NCBI GenBank assembly: GCA_018057765.1
Contig: JAGPDB010000001.1
Location: forward strand, 62,001 to 126,000
From: Acidimicrobiia bacterium
Lineage (GTDB): Bacteria > Actinomycetota > Acidimicrobiia > IMCC26256 > JAGPDB01
DNA: 64,000 nt
Direction of reading: 5' to 3'
Shown here: piece by piece, positions 37,362-46,761 of the stretch
Position numbering within the stretch: position 1 is the stretch's first letter
Layout of the letters: each line of letters begins with the position of its first letter
Notes under the pieces: model-generated
What the model saw: only the letters and a program-made list of their open reading frames with translations
What the model was told of the DNA's origin: nothing
The model's database searches: none
Made by a program: the position numbers and the translations under genes

Positions 37362-38573
37362 ATGCTATCAAAAGACGAAGCCTTCAAATTAACTAAGTAT
37401 ACCTACAATGACCTTCAAGCTTCTGCAGCCGCTATAAGAGATGAAGTTTATGGTAAGAGAATAACTTATTCGCCGAATATATATTTACCTATAACACAAT
37501 TGTGTAGAGATAATTGTGCCTATTGTGCTTTTGCACAATCACCTGAAAATGCGGATTCAATTTACATGAGCATTGATGATGTGGGAAAAGAGTGTGTAAA
37601 AGCAATTGAATCAAAATATTGTGAAGCACTTTTAAGTTTGGGTGAATTTCCAGAAGATAAATATATTGAAGCTAGAAATTGGTTAGATGAAAATGGCTAT
37701 GAGCGTACAATTGATTACATTTTTAATGTTGCTAGTTATATATTAAATAATCATGGTTTGCTCCCCCACATTAATGCCGGTGCAAGCTCAGCAAAGGATT
37801 TAGCTAGATTAAAAAAAGTATCAGCATCTCAGGGAATGTATCTTGAAACAGTTGCTGGACGATTATCTGAACCCGGTGGACCTCATTATAATTGCCCTGA
37901 CAAGCAGCCAGCATTAAGACTTTCAACGCTTGAAGCTGCTGGACGTGCTAAAATCCCTTTTACAACAGGAATTTTAGTAGGTATTGGAGAAACTAGAGAA
38001 GAACGTATTGCCACTTTGTTAGCAATCCGAGATTTGCATTTGAGATTTAATCATATCCAAGAAGTAGTTATCCAAAATTTCGTTCCTAAATTAAACACAG
38101 CAATGTTTAATGCAACGCCTGCTGGGACAGATGAATATTTATGGTCTATATCTGCCGCAAGATTAATTTTTAAAGATTCAACTCATATCCAAGCAACTAG
38201 TATTAACCACTCCATAGATAACCTTTTAGATGCAGGTGTCGATGATCTAGGTGCAATAAAACCTATAACAAGAGCGGAGAAATATCCTACAAATTTGAAA
38301 GAGCATTTGGCAATGCTACGTATCCAATTAAGTGAATTTAACAAAGATCTTACTGCAAGAGCTTGTATTTACCCAGAATATATTGATAGAAAAGACTTTG
38401 TAGATGATGCTGTACTTCCATTTATCAAAGATAAAGTAAATAGTTCAGGTTTACTAAAGATTGATCCTTCACACATCAATTGGGATACAGGTGAAGTATT
38501 AGATCTGACTGAACTAGAAAATCAAATTGAAAAAAAACGTGATAGAAACTTCCCCATAAAAAATAAGCAATAA
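37362..38573 (+). CDS. cofG: FO synthase subunit CofG
   Basis: A radical SAM enzyme of F420 cofactor synthesis. The CxxxCxxC cluster motif is CRDNCAYC, preceded by ITYSPNIYLPITQL, and LLPHINAGASS, YLETVAGRL and TGILVGIGETREER match CofG. In mycobacteria CofG and CofH are fused as FbiC; here the CofG half stands alone and CofH must be elsewhere. The ATG at 37362 is chosen since the upstream part of the frame overlaps tal and does not resemble CofG. Confidence 0.92.
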   Translation: MLSKDEAFKLTKYTYNDLQASAAAIRDEVYGKRITYSPNIYLPITQLCRDNCAYCAFAQSPENADSIYMSIDDVGKECVKAIESKYCEALLSLGEFPEDKYIEARNWLDENGYERTIDYIFNVASYILNNHGLLPHINAGASSAKDLARLKKVSASQGMYLETVAGRLSEPGGPHYNCPDKQPALRLSTLEAAGRAKIPFTTGILVGIGETREERIATLLAIRDLHLRFNHIQEVVIQNFVPKLNTAMFNATPAGTDEYLWSISAARLIFKDSTHIQATSINHSIDNLLDAGVDDLGAIKPITRAEKYPTNLKEHLAMLRIQLSEFNKDLTARACIYPEYIDRKDFVDDAVLPFIKDKVNSSGLLKIDPSHINWDTGEVLDLTELENQIEKKRDRNFPIKNKQ

Positions 38574-38590
38574 TTTATTTGAGGAAAAAT

Positions 38591-39574
38591 ATGAATGATG
38601 TTTTAGGTATCGGTAATGCCCTTGTTGACATCTTGGCTTCTGTAAATGATACTTTTTTGGATGAGCATGATCTGAACAAATCTACAATGCATTTAACAGA
38701 AAATGACAAACAAGAATTGATTTTACGAGATTTAAAAAAAACAACTATCGCAAGTGGCGGTTCAGTCGCGAATACAATTGCAACTTTAGGTCAATTAGGC
38801 TGCGATGCTGCATTTATTGGACAAATAACTGATGATAAATGGGGAGTTTTTTTTGAACAAGATATGCAAGATCTTGGTATTGAAACAAAATTAAATATTC
38901 TAAAAAGTGATGAAGAAAGAGTTAGTGGGACTTCAGTTATTTTAATCACACCAGATGGCGAACGCACCATGAATACCAATTTGGGTGTTTCATCTTTAAT
39001 AAATAAAAGTTGTTTAGATAATGATATTATAAATAATTCTAAGATGCTTTATTTGGAAGGCTATCTTTATGATTCTTTAGAGGCTAAAGAAACAATCAAT
39101 TTATCGGTTTTGATGGCTAAAAAGCAATCTTCTAAAATCGCTTTATCTTTAAGTGACGCATTTTGTGTAGATAGACACAGAGTTGCATTCAAAGATCTTA
39201 TTTCTAATATCGATATTTTATTAGCTAATGAATCTGAAATATGTTCTTTATTCGAAATAGATAATCAACATTTGAATATCGAAATGATTAGTGAATTTAA
39301 AAATGAACTACCTCCAATGGTTGCAATAACTCAATCTGAGCGTGGTGCTACAATTATTGAAAATAATGAAATATTTTGCATACCGACAGTTCCAGTAATA
39401 TCACCTATTGATCTAACAGGTGCAGGAGATCAATTTGCAGCTGGATTTCTATTCGGTCTAATAAATGGCTTTAACTCAAAAAAATCCGGTGATATTGGAA
39501 TTCATCTAGCATTAGAGATTATCTCTCGAATTGGACCTCGATTTGCGACAGATGAAATTATTAAAACGTCTTAA
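38591..39574 (+). CDS. PfkB-family sugar or nucleoside kinase
   Basis: A ribokinase-fold kinase of 327 residues. Near the N-terminus VLGIGNALVDILASV and the glycine pair in ASGGSVANTIATLG, and at the C-terminus the anion-hole/catalytic DLTGAGDQFAAGFLFG with the catalytic Asp. The N-terminal pattern GxxxVDILxxV resembles adenosine kinases of this family, but the substrate is not certain. GAGGAAA precedes the chosen ATG; the TTG at 38579 overlaps that site and is rejected. Confidence 0.87.
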   Translation: MNDVLGIGNALVDILASVNDTFLDEHDLNKSTMHLTENDKQELILRDLKKTTIASGGSVANTIATLGQLGCDAAFIGQITDDKWGVFFEQDMQDLGIETKLNILKSDEERVSGTSVILITPDGERTMNTNLGVSSLINKSCLDNDIINNSKMLYLEGYLYDSLEAKETINLSVLMAKKQSSKIALSLSDAFCVDRHRVAFKDLISNIDILLANESEICSLFEIDNQHLNIEMISEFKNELPPMVAITQSERGATIIENNEIFCIPTVPVISPIDLTGAGDQFAAGFLFGLINGFNSKKSGDIGIHLALEIISRIGPRFATDEIIKTS

Positions 39575-39673
39575 CTTATCCTTCTCACCTGTCGATCTTA
39601 TAAAAAGTAAAACTAGTTCATTCACGGTGTATTACAAAGAATCAAAATACATCGCGTCACATGGGATGACTAC

Positions 39674-39679
39674 TAGAAT
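39674..39679 (+). promoter_or_regulatory. -10 box upstream of the LOG-family gene
   Basis: TAGAAT followed by a 24-bp leader that carries AGGAGAGA before the ATG at 39704. The same hexamer is used by several other genes here. Confidence 0.4.
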
Positions 39680-39703
39680 TTTGTTTTAAAAATTAGGAGA
39701 GAA

Positions 39704-40741
39704 ATGGCTCGATTAAGTAGGTATCGTATTGGCGAAGAAGATATTGATAATGCAATATCAGAATTGGTTGAAATGGCCAAAGGACGAGAAATCAATACGG
39801 ATCTAGTCCAAGAAATGATTACATCATCAATCAGGATGTTAAGAGAAAGTAATGATAGAGGAGATCTAAAAATTGCTAATGCTGCATTAAAGGAAATGAG
39901 GTATTCATTTAATGTTTTTGAATCTTATAGAGGTCAGAAGAAAGCATCAATTTTTGGTTCAGCAAGGACGCCCGAGGATCATCCTCTTTATGAATTGACA
40001 CGCAAACTAGGTGCTGGACTGGCAAAAGAAGATTGGATGGTCATAACTGGTGCCGGACCTGGAATTATGACAGCTGGAATTGAGGGTGCGGGTTCAGAAA
40101 TGTCATTTGGCGTAGGTATAAAATTACCTTTTGAATCTACAACTTCACAGTTTATTTCTGGTGATCCAAAACTAGTTAATTTCAGATATTTCTTTACAAG
40201 AAAATTAATGTTCATGAAAGAATCTTCTGGATTCATTTTGATGCCTGGTGGATTTGGAACAATGGACGAAGGCTTTGAACTATTGACGCTAATGCAAACA
40301 GGTAAAATGATGAGTACTCCTGTAGTTTTTCTTGATGAACCAAATGGTACTTATTGGGAGCGCTTCGATGAATTTATACGGGGAACTTTAATCCAAGACA
40401 ATTATGTTGGAGAAAATGATTTAAATCTCTATCTTCTTGCCAAAACAGCAGAAGAAGCTATTGAAGAATTAAAACATTTTTATGCGAATTATCTCTCGCA
40501 AAGGTTTGTCGATGGCATCATGGTATTGAGAATGAAAAGACCGATTTCAGATACGGCTTTAAGTTCCATTAATAGGGAATTTTCTGACATTATTACACGT
40601 GGTGAAATAGAGCGTTGTGAAATATCAAAAGATGAACTAGCGGATAAAGATAATTTAAATTCTCATAGGTTGCGATTCAACTTCGATAAGAGACATTGGG
40701 CAAGTTTGAGACAAATTATAAATCAGATCAATGATTTTTAG
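39704..40741 (+). CDS. LOG-family protein (TIGR00730 type)
   Basis: A Rossmann-fold protein of 345 residues with an N-terminal helical extension of about 80 residues. The LOG signature is visible: SIFGSARTPEDHP, ITGAGPGIMTAGIEGA and MPGGFGTMDEGFELLTLMQTG (given in part as PGGFGTMDE). Known relatives are cytokinin-releasing phosphoribohydrolases or nucleotide 5'-monophosphate hydrolases; the actual substrate is unknown. The stop directly abuts that of the small convergent gene. Confidence 0.87.
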   Translation: MARLSRYRIGEEDIDNAISELVEMAKGREINTDLVQEMITSSIRMLRESNDRGDLKIANAALKEMRYSFNVFESYRGQKKASIFGSARTPEDHPLYELTRKLGAGLAKEDWMVITGAGPGIMTAGIEGAGSEMSFGVGIKLPFESTTSQFISGDPKLVNFRYFFTRKLMFMKESSGFILMPGGFGTMDEGFELLTLMQTGKMMSTPVVFLDEPNGTYWERFDEFIRGTLIQDNYVGENDLNLYLLAKTAEEAIEELKHFYANYLSQRFVDGIMVLRMKRPISDTALSSINREFSDIITRGEIERCEISKDELADKDNLNSHRLRFNFDKRHWASLRQIINQINDF

Positions 40742-40960
40742 CTAGTCTTGAAAATATTCATCAGTAGAATTTGTTGATATTTTAGTTAAAATATCAAGCT
40801 CGTGTATTGCCTTGTCAATCGCACGTGAAATCTTCGCACACTGACGTTCTAACAGTTTTGCATCTCCATCTCCGCGATATACCGCATCTGATAATAATTT
40901 TAATGAATGGTCTCTACTAAGATCGCGGGCAGATTCCAAGTGATTTCTTATATCGTCCAT
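40742..40960 (-). CDS. Small helical protein, 72 aa
   Basis: Not recognised. The product is predicted all-helical and charged (RNHLESARDLSRDHSLKLL, KISRAIDKAIHELDIL) with no membrane span. It fills the space between the LOG gene and the GroES-like gene with a normal composition for coding DNA, and its stop abuts that of the LOG gene. Confidence 0.5.
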   Translation of the reverse strand: MDDIRNHLESARDLSRDHSLKLLSDAVYRGDGDAKLLERQCAKISRAIDKAIHELDILTKISTNSTDEYFQD

Positions 40961-41036
40961 TAAAATATTCTAGCTTGGATTAACGCTAGTATAAACAAAA
41001 TTCACCTTATTTTATATTTACCGTATTAAAGTTATT

Positions 41037-41390
41037 TTATAAATAAAGACCTGGCTCTGTCGCTTCATCGCTTTCAGAAACAGCTTGGATATCTCTCTCG
41101 CGCAATAATAAATAATTTTCGCCAGATATCTCACACGTAAATCCAGCATCTGGAGCATAAAGGATTCTATCGTGTATTTTTACGTGATGAGCATTTCGAC
41201 CTATGCTCACAACTTCGCCCCACCTTAACCTTCTATCATCATTAGCTGTAGCTGGTATTAGAAGGCCACCTCGCGTTGCTCGTTCCCCTTCTTCATTAGA
41301 TGGGACAACTAATACTCGGTCGTTCATCATACGCAACTCGGGTGTGCGAATCGGGGTTTTAGCTAGATTTTCTGTTTTGGATGATTTCAT
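41037..41390 (-). CDS. Divergent GroES-like (Cpn10) protein
   Basis: Residues 20-105 match the Cpn10 fold: MMNDRVLVVPSNEEGERATR then GGLLIPATA, WGEVVSIGR, HDRILYAPDAG and YLLLRERDI. It has an N-terminal extension of about 20 residues and a C-terminal acidic tail, and no groEL is adjacent. The mobile-loop region is shortened in hydrophobic content, so interaction with GroEL is uncertain. Confidence 0.8.
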   Translation of the reverse strand: MKSSKTENLAKTPIRTPELRMMNDRVLVVPSNEEGERATRGGLLIPATANDDRRLRWGEVVSIGRNAHHVKIHDRILYAPDAGFTCEISGENYLLLRERDIQAVSESDEATEPGLYL

Positions 41391-41444
41391 TAGATAATAA
41401 TCTAGTTTCTTTTCAACTTAAATTGCTATTGGAAACTACCATAT

Positions 41445-42389
41445 ATGTATATGTCAAATGATAATACGCCAGATGTCAATATAGATGTAAGTACCGGTAG
41501 AAATAATGCAAAGATGAAGAGGACAATTTTTCAGGAAATTGTTGCATTATCTAAACCTCGAGTTATTGAATTATTGATTACTACTGCCCTTCCTGCCATG
41601 TTTTTTGCTGCTGGAGGGTTACCAGATGGTTTTAAAGTAATTGGTGTATTAGTTGGCGGCTATTTAAGTGCTGGATCTTCAAATGCGATTAATTCAATAA
41701 TTGAAGCAAATACAGATAAAAAAATGGTGCGAACTAGAAATCGACCTATGGCCCAACAACGATTAACCAAAAAAACAGCTTGGATTGCTGCTATTACAGC
41801 ACAATCAGCTTCACTTATTATTATGATCTTATTATGTAATGTATTAAGCGCATTATTAACATTATTTGCATCTTTTTTTTACGTAGTGATTTATACAATT
41901 TGGTTAAAACCACGTACAGAACAAAATATTGTAATTGGAGGAGCTGCTGGTGCACTGCCAGTATTAATTGGTTATAGCGCGGTTACCTCTAATGTTTCTT
42001 GGGGAGCATTTATAATGTTCTTACTTGTTTTTCTATGGACACCACCACATTTTTGGGCCTTAGCAACCTATCATGAAGATGATTATAGAAATGCTGGATT
42101 CCCTATGCTTCCTGTTACGCATACAAAGAAATCGACTACATTTCAAATGATGCTATACACCGTACTTACAGTAATTTCATCATTCGTTTTAATCGCAACA
42201 AAAAACTTAGGTATTCTGTATATGATTGCAAGTATTGTTTTAGGCCTATGGTTTATATATTGTTCTATAATTTTATATGTTAAAGCTGATTCAATATTAA
42301 GAAAAAAGTTTTATAACTTTTTTCATTTGTCCAATGGCTATTTAGCTCTACTATTTATAGTTATTGCTATTGACTCAACAATTTCTTAG
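41445..42389 (+). CDS. ctaB: Protoheme IX farnesyltransferase
   Basis: CtaB adds a farnesyl tail to heme B, giving heme O for cytochrome oxidase. It is a UbiA-type membrane prenyltransferase with SSNAINSIIEANTDKKMVRT then RNRPM, and WTPPHFWALATYHEDDYRNA then GFPMLPV. About eight hydrophobic spans. The start is MYMSNDN or the second Met. ctaB close to tkt and tal is a conserved actinobacterial arrangement. Confidence 0.94.
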   Translation: MYMSNDNTPDVNIDVSTGRNNAKMKRTIFQEIVALSKPRVIELLITTALPAMFFAAGGLPDGFKVIGVLVGGYLSAGSSNAINSIIEANTDKKMVRTRNRPMAQQRLTKKTAWIAAITAQSASLIIMILLCNVLSALLTLFASFFYVVIYTIWLKPRTEQNIVIGGAAGALPVLIGYSAVTSNVSWGAFIMFLLVFLWTPPHFWALATYHEDDYRNAGFPMLPVTHTKKSTTFQMMLYTVLTVISSFVLIATKNLGILYMIASIVLGLWFIYCSIILYVKADSILRKKFYNFFHLSNGYLALLFIVIAIDSTIS

Positions 42390-42396
42390 AGGAAAA

Positions 42397-42915
42397 ATGA
42401 AGAAAAAATATTATTTAGGATTATCAATAGTTATTATATTAACGATGGTTATTCTTAGCTTAGGGTATTCATCGGTTTTAAATAAATCAACAGATACTTT
42501 AAAATTAGCAATGGTTAATACAAATATTAATAATTTTGAGACAACAACTTTAAATGAAACTCCATATACTCAAAAAGATTTTCCTAAGGGCATAGTAGTT
42601 GTTGAGGTATTCGCATCATGGTGTATACCTTGTCGTACTTCTTACCCAGAAATTGTCAAATTTTCTAAGAAAAACGTTGATAAAAATATTTCTGTTATTG
42701 GTATTGCCTATGAAGATGTGTCCTTTGAAATCGAGAACTTTGAAAAGCAATATGGAAAGTTAGATACTGTAATCATGACAAATGTGAAAGTAAAAGATGC
42801 CTTCTCTCTTCGTTCTGTACCTCAGACTTTAATAGTAAAGGATAAAAAGGTTAGATATAAAATCTATGGATCACCAAAAAGTTCAGATATCGATAAGGTA
42901 ATAAATCTATTATAA
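42397..42915 (+). CDS. TlpA/ResA-like membrane-anchored thioredoxin
   Basis: An N-terminal membrane anchor (YYLGLSIVIILTMVILSLG) is followed by a thioredoxin fold with the redox motif FASWCIPCRTSYPE (CIPC). Such proteins reduce disulfides outside the cell, often in cytochrome maturation; next to ctaB this is a reasonable role. GAGGAAAA precedes the ATG at 42397. The frame is open further upstream over the ctaB end, but that start is not needed. Confidence 0.85.
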   Translation: MKKKYYLGLSIVIILTMVILSLGYSSVLNKSTDTLKLAMVNTNINNFETTTLNETPYTQKDFPKGIVVVEVFASWCIPCRTSYPEIVKFSKKNVDKNISVIGIAYEDVSFEIENFEKQYGKLDTVIMTNVKVKDAFSLRSVPQTLIVKDKKVRYKIYGSPKSSDIDKVINLL

Positions 42916-42930
42916 ATATTTGTTTATACT

Positions 42931-43647
42931 TTATTCATCGAACTTAAATGTCTGTATGGCATAGTAAGCTAAAAGAGCTCCTAGAACAATTAATGAAATA
43001 AAACTAGTTAATGAAAATGAATTTAAACCAAAACTATATCTAATTAAATAGTGAAGGGCACTTGAAGGAAATATCTTTGCAAAAATGAGGTATTCGCTTG
43101 ATTTAACATTTGATACAAGTGCAATAGCTGAAATTGCTACAAATAGAAAATATGTCAAATTTTGAACACCAAGATTTGTCTCCGCTTTAAGATTTGAGGC
43201 AATTATTAATGCAATACTTGAAAATGCAATTGATGCTAGCCAGCAAAAGGGGAATACCAAAAGAATTGTTACTGAAGGCTTGTAACCTAGTGCCATACCT
43301 ACTGCACCAATTAATACTAACTGCATCGTCTCTAAAACAAAAACATATATTATCTTTGATATAACTATACCTTTTTTGCCTATTGGCGTTGTGCCCAGTC
43401 GTACTAATACTCTGTATCGTCTATCAAAACCAGTTGATATTCCTAAACTTAATAAAGAACTTGCTAAGCAAGATTGAATAAAAACAAATGGCAAGTATTT
43501 TTCCAAGCCACCTTTGCTGAAAGATAGACCAATCAAAACAACAATTGGAAGTACTACAGTAACTAATAGACTTTCACTTCTTCTAATGGCTATTTTTAAA
43601 TCTGATTTCGTGAGGCTTAATGATTTTGAAAGAGTACTATTTGCCAT
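42931..43647 (-). CDS. ABC transporter permease
   Basis: A six-span ABC-2-type membrane protein with a short N-terminal amphipathic helix (LSLTKSDLKIAIRRSESLLV). No enzyme motif. Its ATG at 43647 has GAGGAAAA and overlaps the end of the ATPase gene by 11 bp. In mycobacteria a similar ABC pair lies near ctaA/ctaB. Substrate unknown; heme or a lipid is possible by analogy only. Confidence 0.82.
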   Translation of the reverse strand: MANSTLSKSLSLTKSDLKIAIRRSESLLVTVVLPIVVLIGLSFSKGGLEKYLPFVFIQSCLASSLLSLGISTGFDRRYRVLVRLGTTPIGKKGIVISKIIYVFVLETMQLVLIGAVGMALGYKPSVTILLVFPFCWLASIAFSSIALIIASNLKAETNLGVQNLTYFLFVAISAIALVSNVKSSEYLIFAKIFPSSALHYLIRYSFGLNSFSLTSFISLIVLGALLAYYAIQTFKFDE

Positions 43648-44545
43648 CTTTTTCCTCTGTAAGTTCAATAAATACTTCTTCTAAAGTTTTAGAAAGAGAA
43701 GAATATTGTGTTATTAAAATATTGTTTTTTAATGCAAACTCTGTTAAATCATATAAAAATTTTGGATTAGCAACGACACTCAATTTATAATGGGATTCAT
43801 CTATTTTTATGCAATTTGATTCATCGACACCATCCATCTTAAAAATATCTATATCTTTTTCAAAAACAATATCCAATGAATCTTGATGTGAATCCATAAT
43901 TTCTTGCGTTTTACCTTGTGTTACAACTTTTCCGTTAGAAACTATAGCTATATCAGTACATAATAATTGAGCTTCATCCATAAGATGCGTAGTTATAATG
44001 ACTGTTGTCCCTTTTGATTGTAACTCTTTTATTATTTCCCAAGTACTACGTCTTGCTTTAGGATCCATACCAGCAGTTGGTTCATCTAAAAAAACAAGTT
44101 TAGGTTGACCAATTAAAGCTAGTGCTAAAGAAAGCGATTGTTTTTGGCCACCGGATAGCCGTCTAACCATCGTTTTTACACCAGTGAGATTAACACGTTG
44201 AATAATTTCATCTATATCTAAGGGGTTTGAATAAAAAGAAGCATATAAACTCACAGCTTCTTTAGGTGTTAACCCTGGATTAATTCCACCTTCTTGGAGC
44301 ATTGCGCCTATAGAGTCAGATATTAAATCAAATTCAATCTCTGGGTCTTTTGAAAGTACAGCTAGCTCGCCTTCATCACGTTTACGTAAACCCAACATAA
44401 TTTCTATCGCCGTTGTTTTTCCCGCACCATTAGGACCTAATAAACCAAATATAGTATTTTTTGGTACTTGAAGTGAAAAATCAACTAACGCAGATTTTGA
44501 TGCGTAATTTTTATATATATGTTTCGCATCTATTACTAATTCCAT
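43637..44545 (-). CDS. ABC transporter ATP-binding protein
   Basis: Walker A GPNGAGKTT, signature LSGGQKQSLSLALAL, Walker B KLVFLDEPTAGMDP and switch His in TTHLMDEA are all intact. The C-terminal domain of about 100 residues is typical of exporter ATPases of the drug/lipid (DrrA-like) group. TATATT lies 8 bases before the ATG, so the transcript may be nearly leaderless. It diverges from crtY across only 39 bp. Confidence 0.9.
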   Translation of the reverse strand: MELVIDAKHIYKNYASKSALVDFSLQVPKNTIFGLLGPNGAGKTTAIEIMLGLRKRDEGELAVLSKDPEIEFDLISDSIGAMLQEGGINPGLTPKEAVSLYASFYSNPLDIDEIIQRVNLTGVKTMVRRLSGGQKQSLSLALALIGQPKLVFLDEPTAGMDPKARRSTWEIIKELQSKGTTVIITTHLMDEAQLLCTDIAIVSNGKVVTQGKTQEIMDSHQDSLDIVFEKDIDIFKMDGVDESNCIKIDESHYKLSVVANPKFLYDLTEFALKNNILITQYSSLSKTLEEVFIELTEEKDGK

Positions 44546-44584
44546 AAGCGATTAATATATTACTAGAAGAAAGGCTTGTAACTG

Positions 44585-45322
44585 ATGTGGTACGTAAGCA
44601 GCTATGCTTTTATTTTAATATTGGTGGTAGCTATCACTCTTCCCTTGGAATTATTAGTTAAATTTGGTATATATAGAAGACCATTATTAACTTTTAAGGC
44701 AATTTCTTTTCCTTTTGTTGCATACTTATTGTGGGATATATTATTTTCATATTTTGACCTATGGAACTTTAAAAGTCAACATACCTATAGCTTTAGATTT
44801 TTTGGCTTACCAATAGAAGAAATATTATTTTTTATAATAATACCTTTAGCTGGTTTATTAACATATGGTGCTGTATCGTCACTTAGATCTAAAAAATTCG
44901 ATAAAAACAGTTGGACTAAATTGCTGGTATTTGGTATTTGCTATTTTCTATTAGGTTTGATCTCGTATCAGTTCAGGTTGAGTTTTTTTAATCTAACAGT
45001 ACCGAAGCGGATTTTTCCATATTACACACTATCCATAATATTTATTCTAGCGATATTTATTTTATGGGTATGGGGAGAAAAAGAAAGGTTGGATTTTCTA
45101 AAATCTAGTAACTACTTCTATACCATATTGATATGTTTATTTTTTATGGTGATTGTTAATGGTTATCTTACAAAACTTAGTGACCCAGTTGTTACTTATA
45201 GAGCTAATCTAGGATCCCGTATATTTTATGATATGCCATTCGAAGATGTTATATATGGATTTGTTTTGTTAACATGGATATTAATTAGATTTAATATACC
45301 AAAGAAACCGGTAGAACAATGA
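44585..45322 (+). CDS. crtY: Lycopene beta-cyclase, fused CrtYc-CrtYd type
   Basis: Cyclises lycopene to beta-carotene. This is the small membrane type in which the two domains of the heterodimeric actinobacterial cyclase are joined: the first has FFGLPIEEILFF and the second MPFEDVIYGF, each in a three-span repeat. 245 residues. AAGAAAGG lies about 10 bases before the ATG. The next gene crtZ overlaps it by 4 bp. Confidence 0.9.
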   Translation: MWYVSSYAFILILVVAITLPLELLVKFGIYRRPLLTFKAISFPFVAYLLWDILFSYFDLWNFKSQHTYSFRFFGLPIEEILFFIIIPLAGLLTYGAVSSLRSKKFDKNSWTKLLVFGICYFLLGLISYQFRLSFFNLTVPKRIFPYYTLSIIFILAIFILWVWGEKERLDFLKSSNYFYTILICLFFMVIVNGYLTKLSDPVVTYRANLGSRIFYDMPFEDVIYGFVLLTWILIRFNIPKKPVEQ

Positions 45323-45801
45323 GAAATATATTAATAGTATTGATAGTTTTTATATTAATGGAACCATTTACGACATTTATCCATCGTTATGTAATGCATT
45401 TATTTGGATGGGTCTGGCATAAGTCACATCACACACGTTTTGCAAAGCCATTTGAACTCAATGACCTCTACCCTGTTGTATTCTCATTTCTAACTATCTA
45501 TTTATTCGTATTAGGTATGGAAAATAGTATTTATACAGCAGTTGGAATTGGTATTACTTTATATGGAATAGTTTATTTTATTGTTCATGAAATTATTATT
45601 CATTCGCGGTTTATTGCAATAAAAAATAATAACAGGCTTTTTAATTATTGGAGGTTTGGACATAATGTACATCATCAGTTTCAAAAAGCACCCTACGGTT
45701 TTATTATCCCTGTTACACCTAAAGTTTTACGCATTAAAGCTGTAGAGAATTACCGTGACTTACTCAATCGATTTCATAATAATAAAGATATTGCTAACTG
45801 A
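45319..45801 (+). CDS. crtZ: Beta-carotene hydroxylase
   Basis: A di-iron membrane hydroxylase that oxidises beta-carotene to zeaxanthin. The four histidine motifs are visible: HRYVMH, HKSHH, HEIIIHSR and HNVHHQF. 160 residues is normal. The start overlaps crtY, so the two are co-translated. Confidence 0.9.
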   Translation: MRNILIVLIVFILMEPFTTFIHRYVMHLFGWVWHKSHHTRFAKPFELNDLYPVVFSFLTIYLFVLGMENSIYTAVGIGITLYGIVYFIVHEIIIHSRFIAIKNNNRLFNYWRFGHNVHHQFQKAPYGFIIPVTPKVLRIKAVENYRDLLNRFHNNKDIAN

Positions 45802-45849
45802 ATGTGAAATAGCTAAAACAGTATGTACAAGATCAATTTTTATATTTGC

Positions 45850-46761
45850 TTAAGAAGTCTTATATTTACGATAGATGAAATAGTCTTTAGATAGCGAACT
45901 ATTATTTATTCGTATTAATTCACGTAGCATAATACTTAGTTTTCTATATTTCGGGACCCTAACTCTTTTTTTAAGTATCTTATAGTCAGCTTTTTGTACT
46001 TCCTCCAAAATTCCACCGTAAAGCCTATAGGCTGTACGCACGCATGCTCCGCGTCTCCCTTTTAGTTTTATGACACCTCCATAAGAAGATTCATAGAATT
46101 TCATATTTACCGATATCTCATATTTTAAGAATTCTTTAAAAGCATCATTTTCAACGATACCATCAGGATTTACCCCAAATTCTTCAAAATCATCTAATGG
46201 TAGGTATGTACGTCCTCTTATTAAATCCTCTCCTATATCACGTATAAAATTAGTTAGCTGAAAAGCATCTCCTAGATTTCTTGCAGATTGCCTTATATCG
46301 TCATGAGGAATATCAGGAGCAATTACTGGCAATACCATTTCTCCAATAACTGCAGCACTACCGTCAGTATATTTTTGTAATTCTTTTAATGTCTTATAAG
46401 AATTTACAGATAAATCCATTCTCATTGATAGAAAGAATTTATCTAATAGAGAATTTTTAAGCTTTAGTTCATTCCAAGTTTTCGATATTGCACCAAATAA
46501 ATTATTACCCTGATATTTTGTTGCTATTGATTCATTAACTCTTTGCTCAAATTCAATCAAGTTTTTTTTAGCATTTAACGATGTTCCTGGTTTACCATCA
46601 TTTACGTCTACAAGATCATCAGCATAACGACAAAGAGAATATAAAGCATAAATATGGTTCCTCTCAGACTTTGTTAACAATAAAGCTGAATAAAAATATG
46701 ATGTTCCATATTTTTTAGTAAGTAAATAACTTTCTGTATAAAGATCATTTTGATTAGACAT
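45850..46761 (-). CDS. crtB: Phytoene synthase
   Basis: Condenses two geranylgeranyl diphosphates to phytoene. The first Asp-rich motif is in YALYSLCRYADDLVDVND and the second in NFIRDIGEDLIRGRTYLP; the intervening helix matches the squalene/phytoene synthase fold. The ATG at 46761 overlaps the crtI stop by 8 bp. 303 residues from this start. Confidence 0.93.
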   Translation of the reverse strand: MSNQNDLYTESYLLTKKYGTSYFYSALLLTKSERNHIYALYSLCRYADDLVDVNDGKPGTSLNAKKNLIEFEQRVNESIATKYQGNNLFGAISKTWNELKLKNSLLDKFFLSMRMDLSVNSYKTLKELQKYTDGSAAVIGEMVLPVIAPDIPHDDIRQSARNLGDAFQLTNFIRDIGEDLIRGRTYLPLDDFEEFGVNPDGIVENDAFKEFLKYEISVNMKFYESSYGGVIKLKGRRGACVRTAYRLYGGILEEVQKADYKILKKRVRVPKYRKLSIMLRELIRINNSSLSKDYFIYRKYKTS

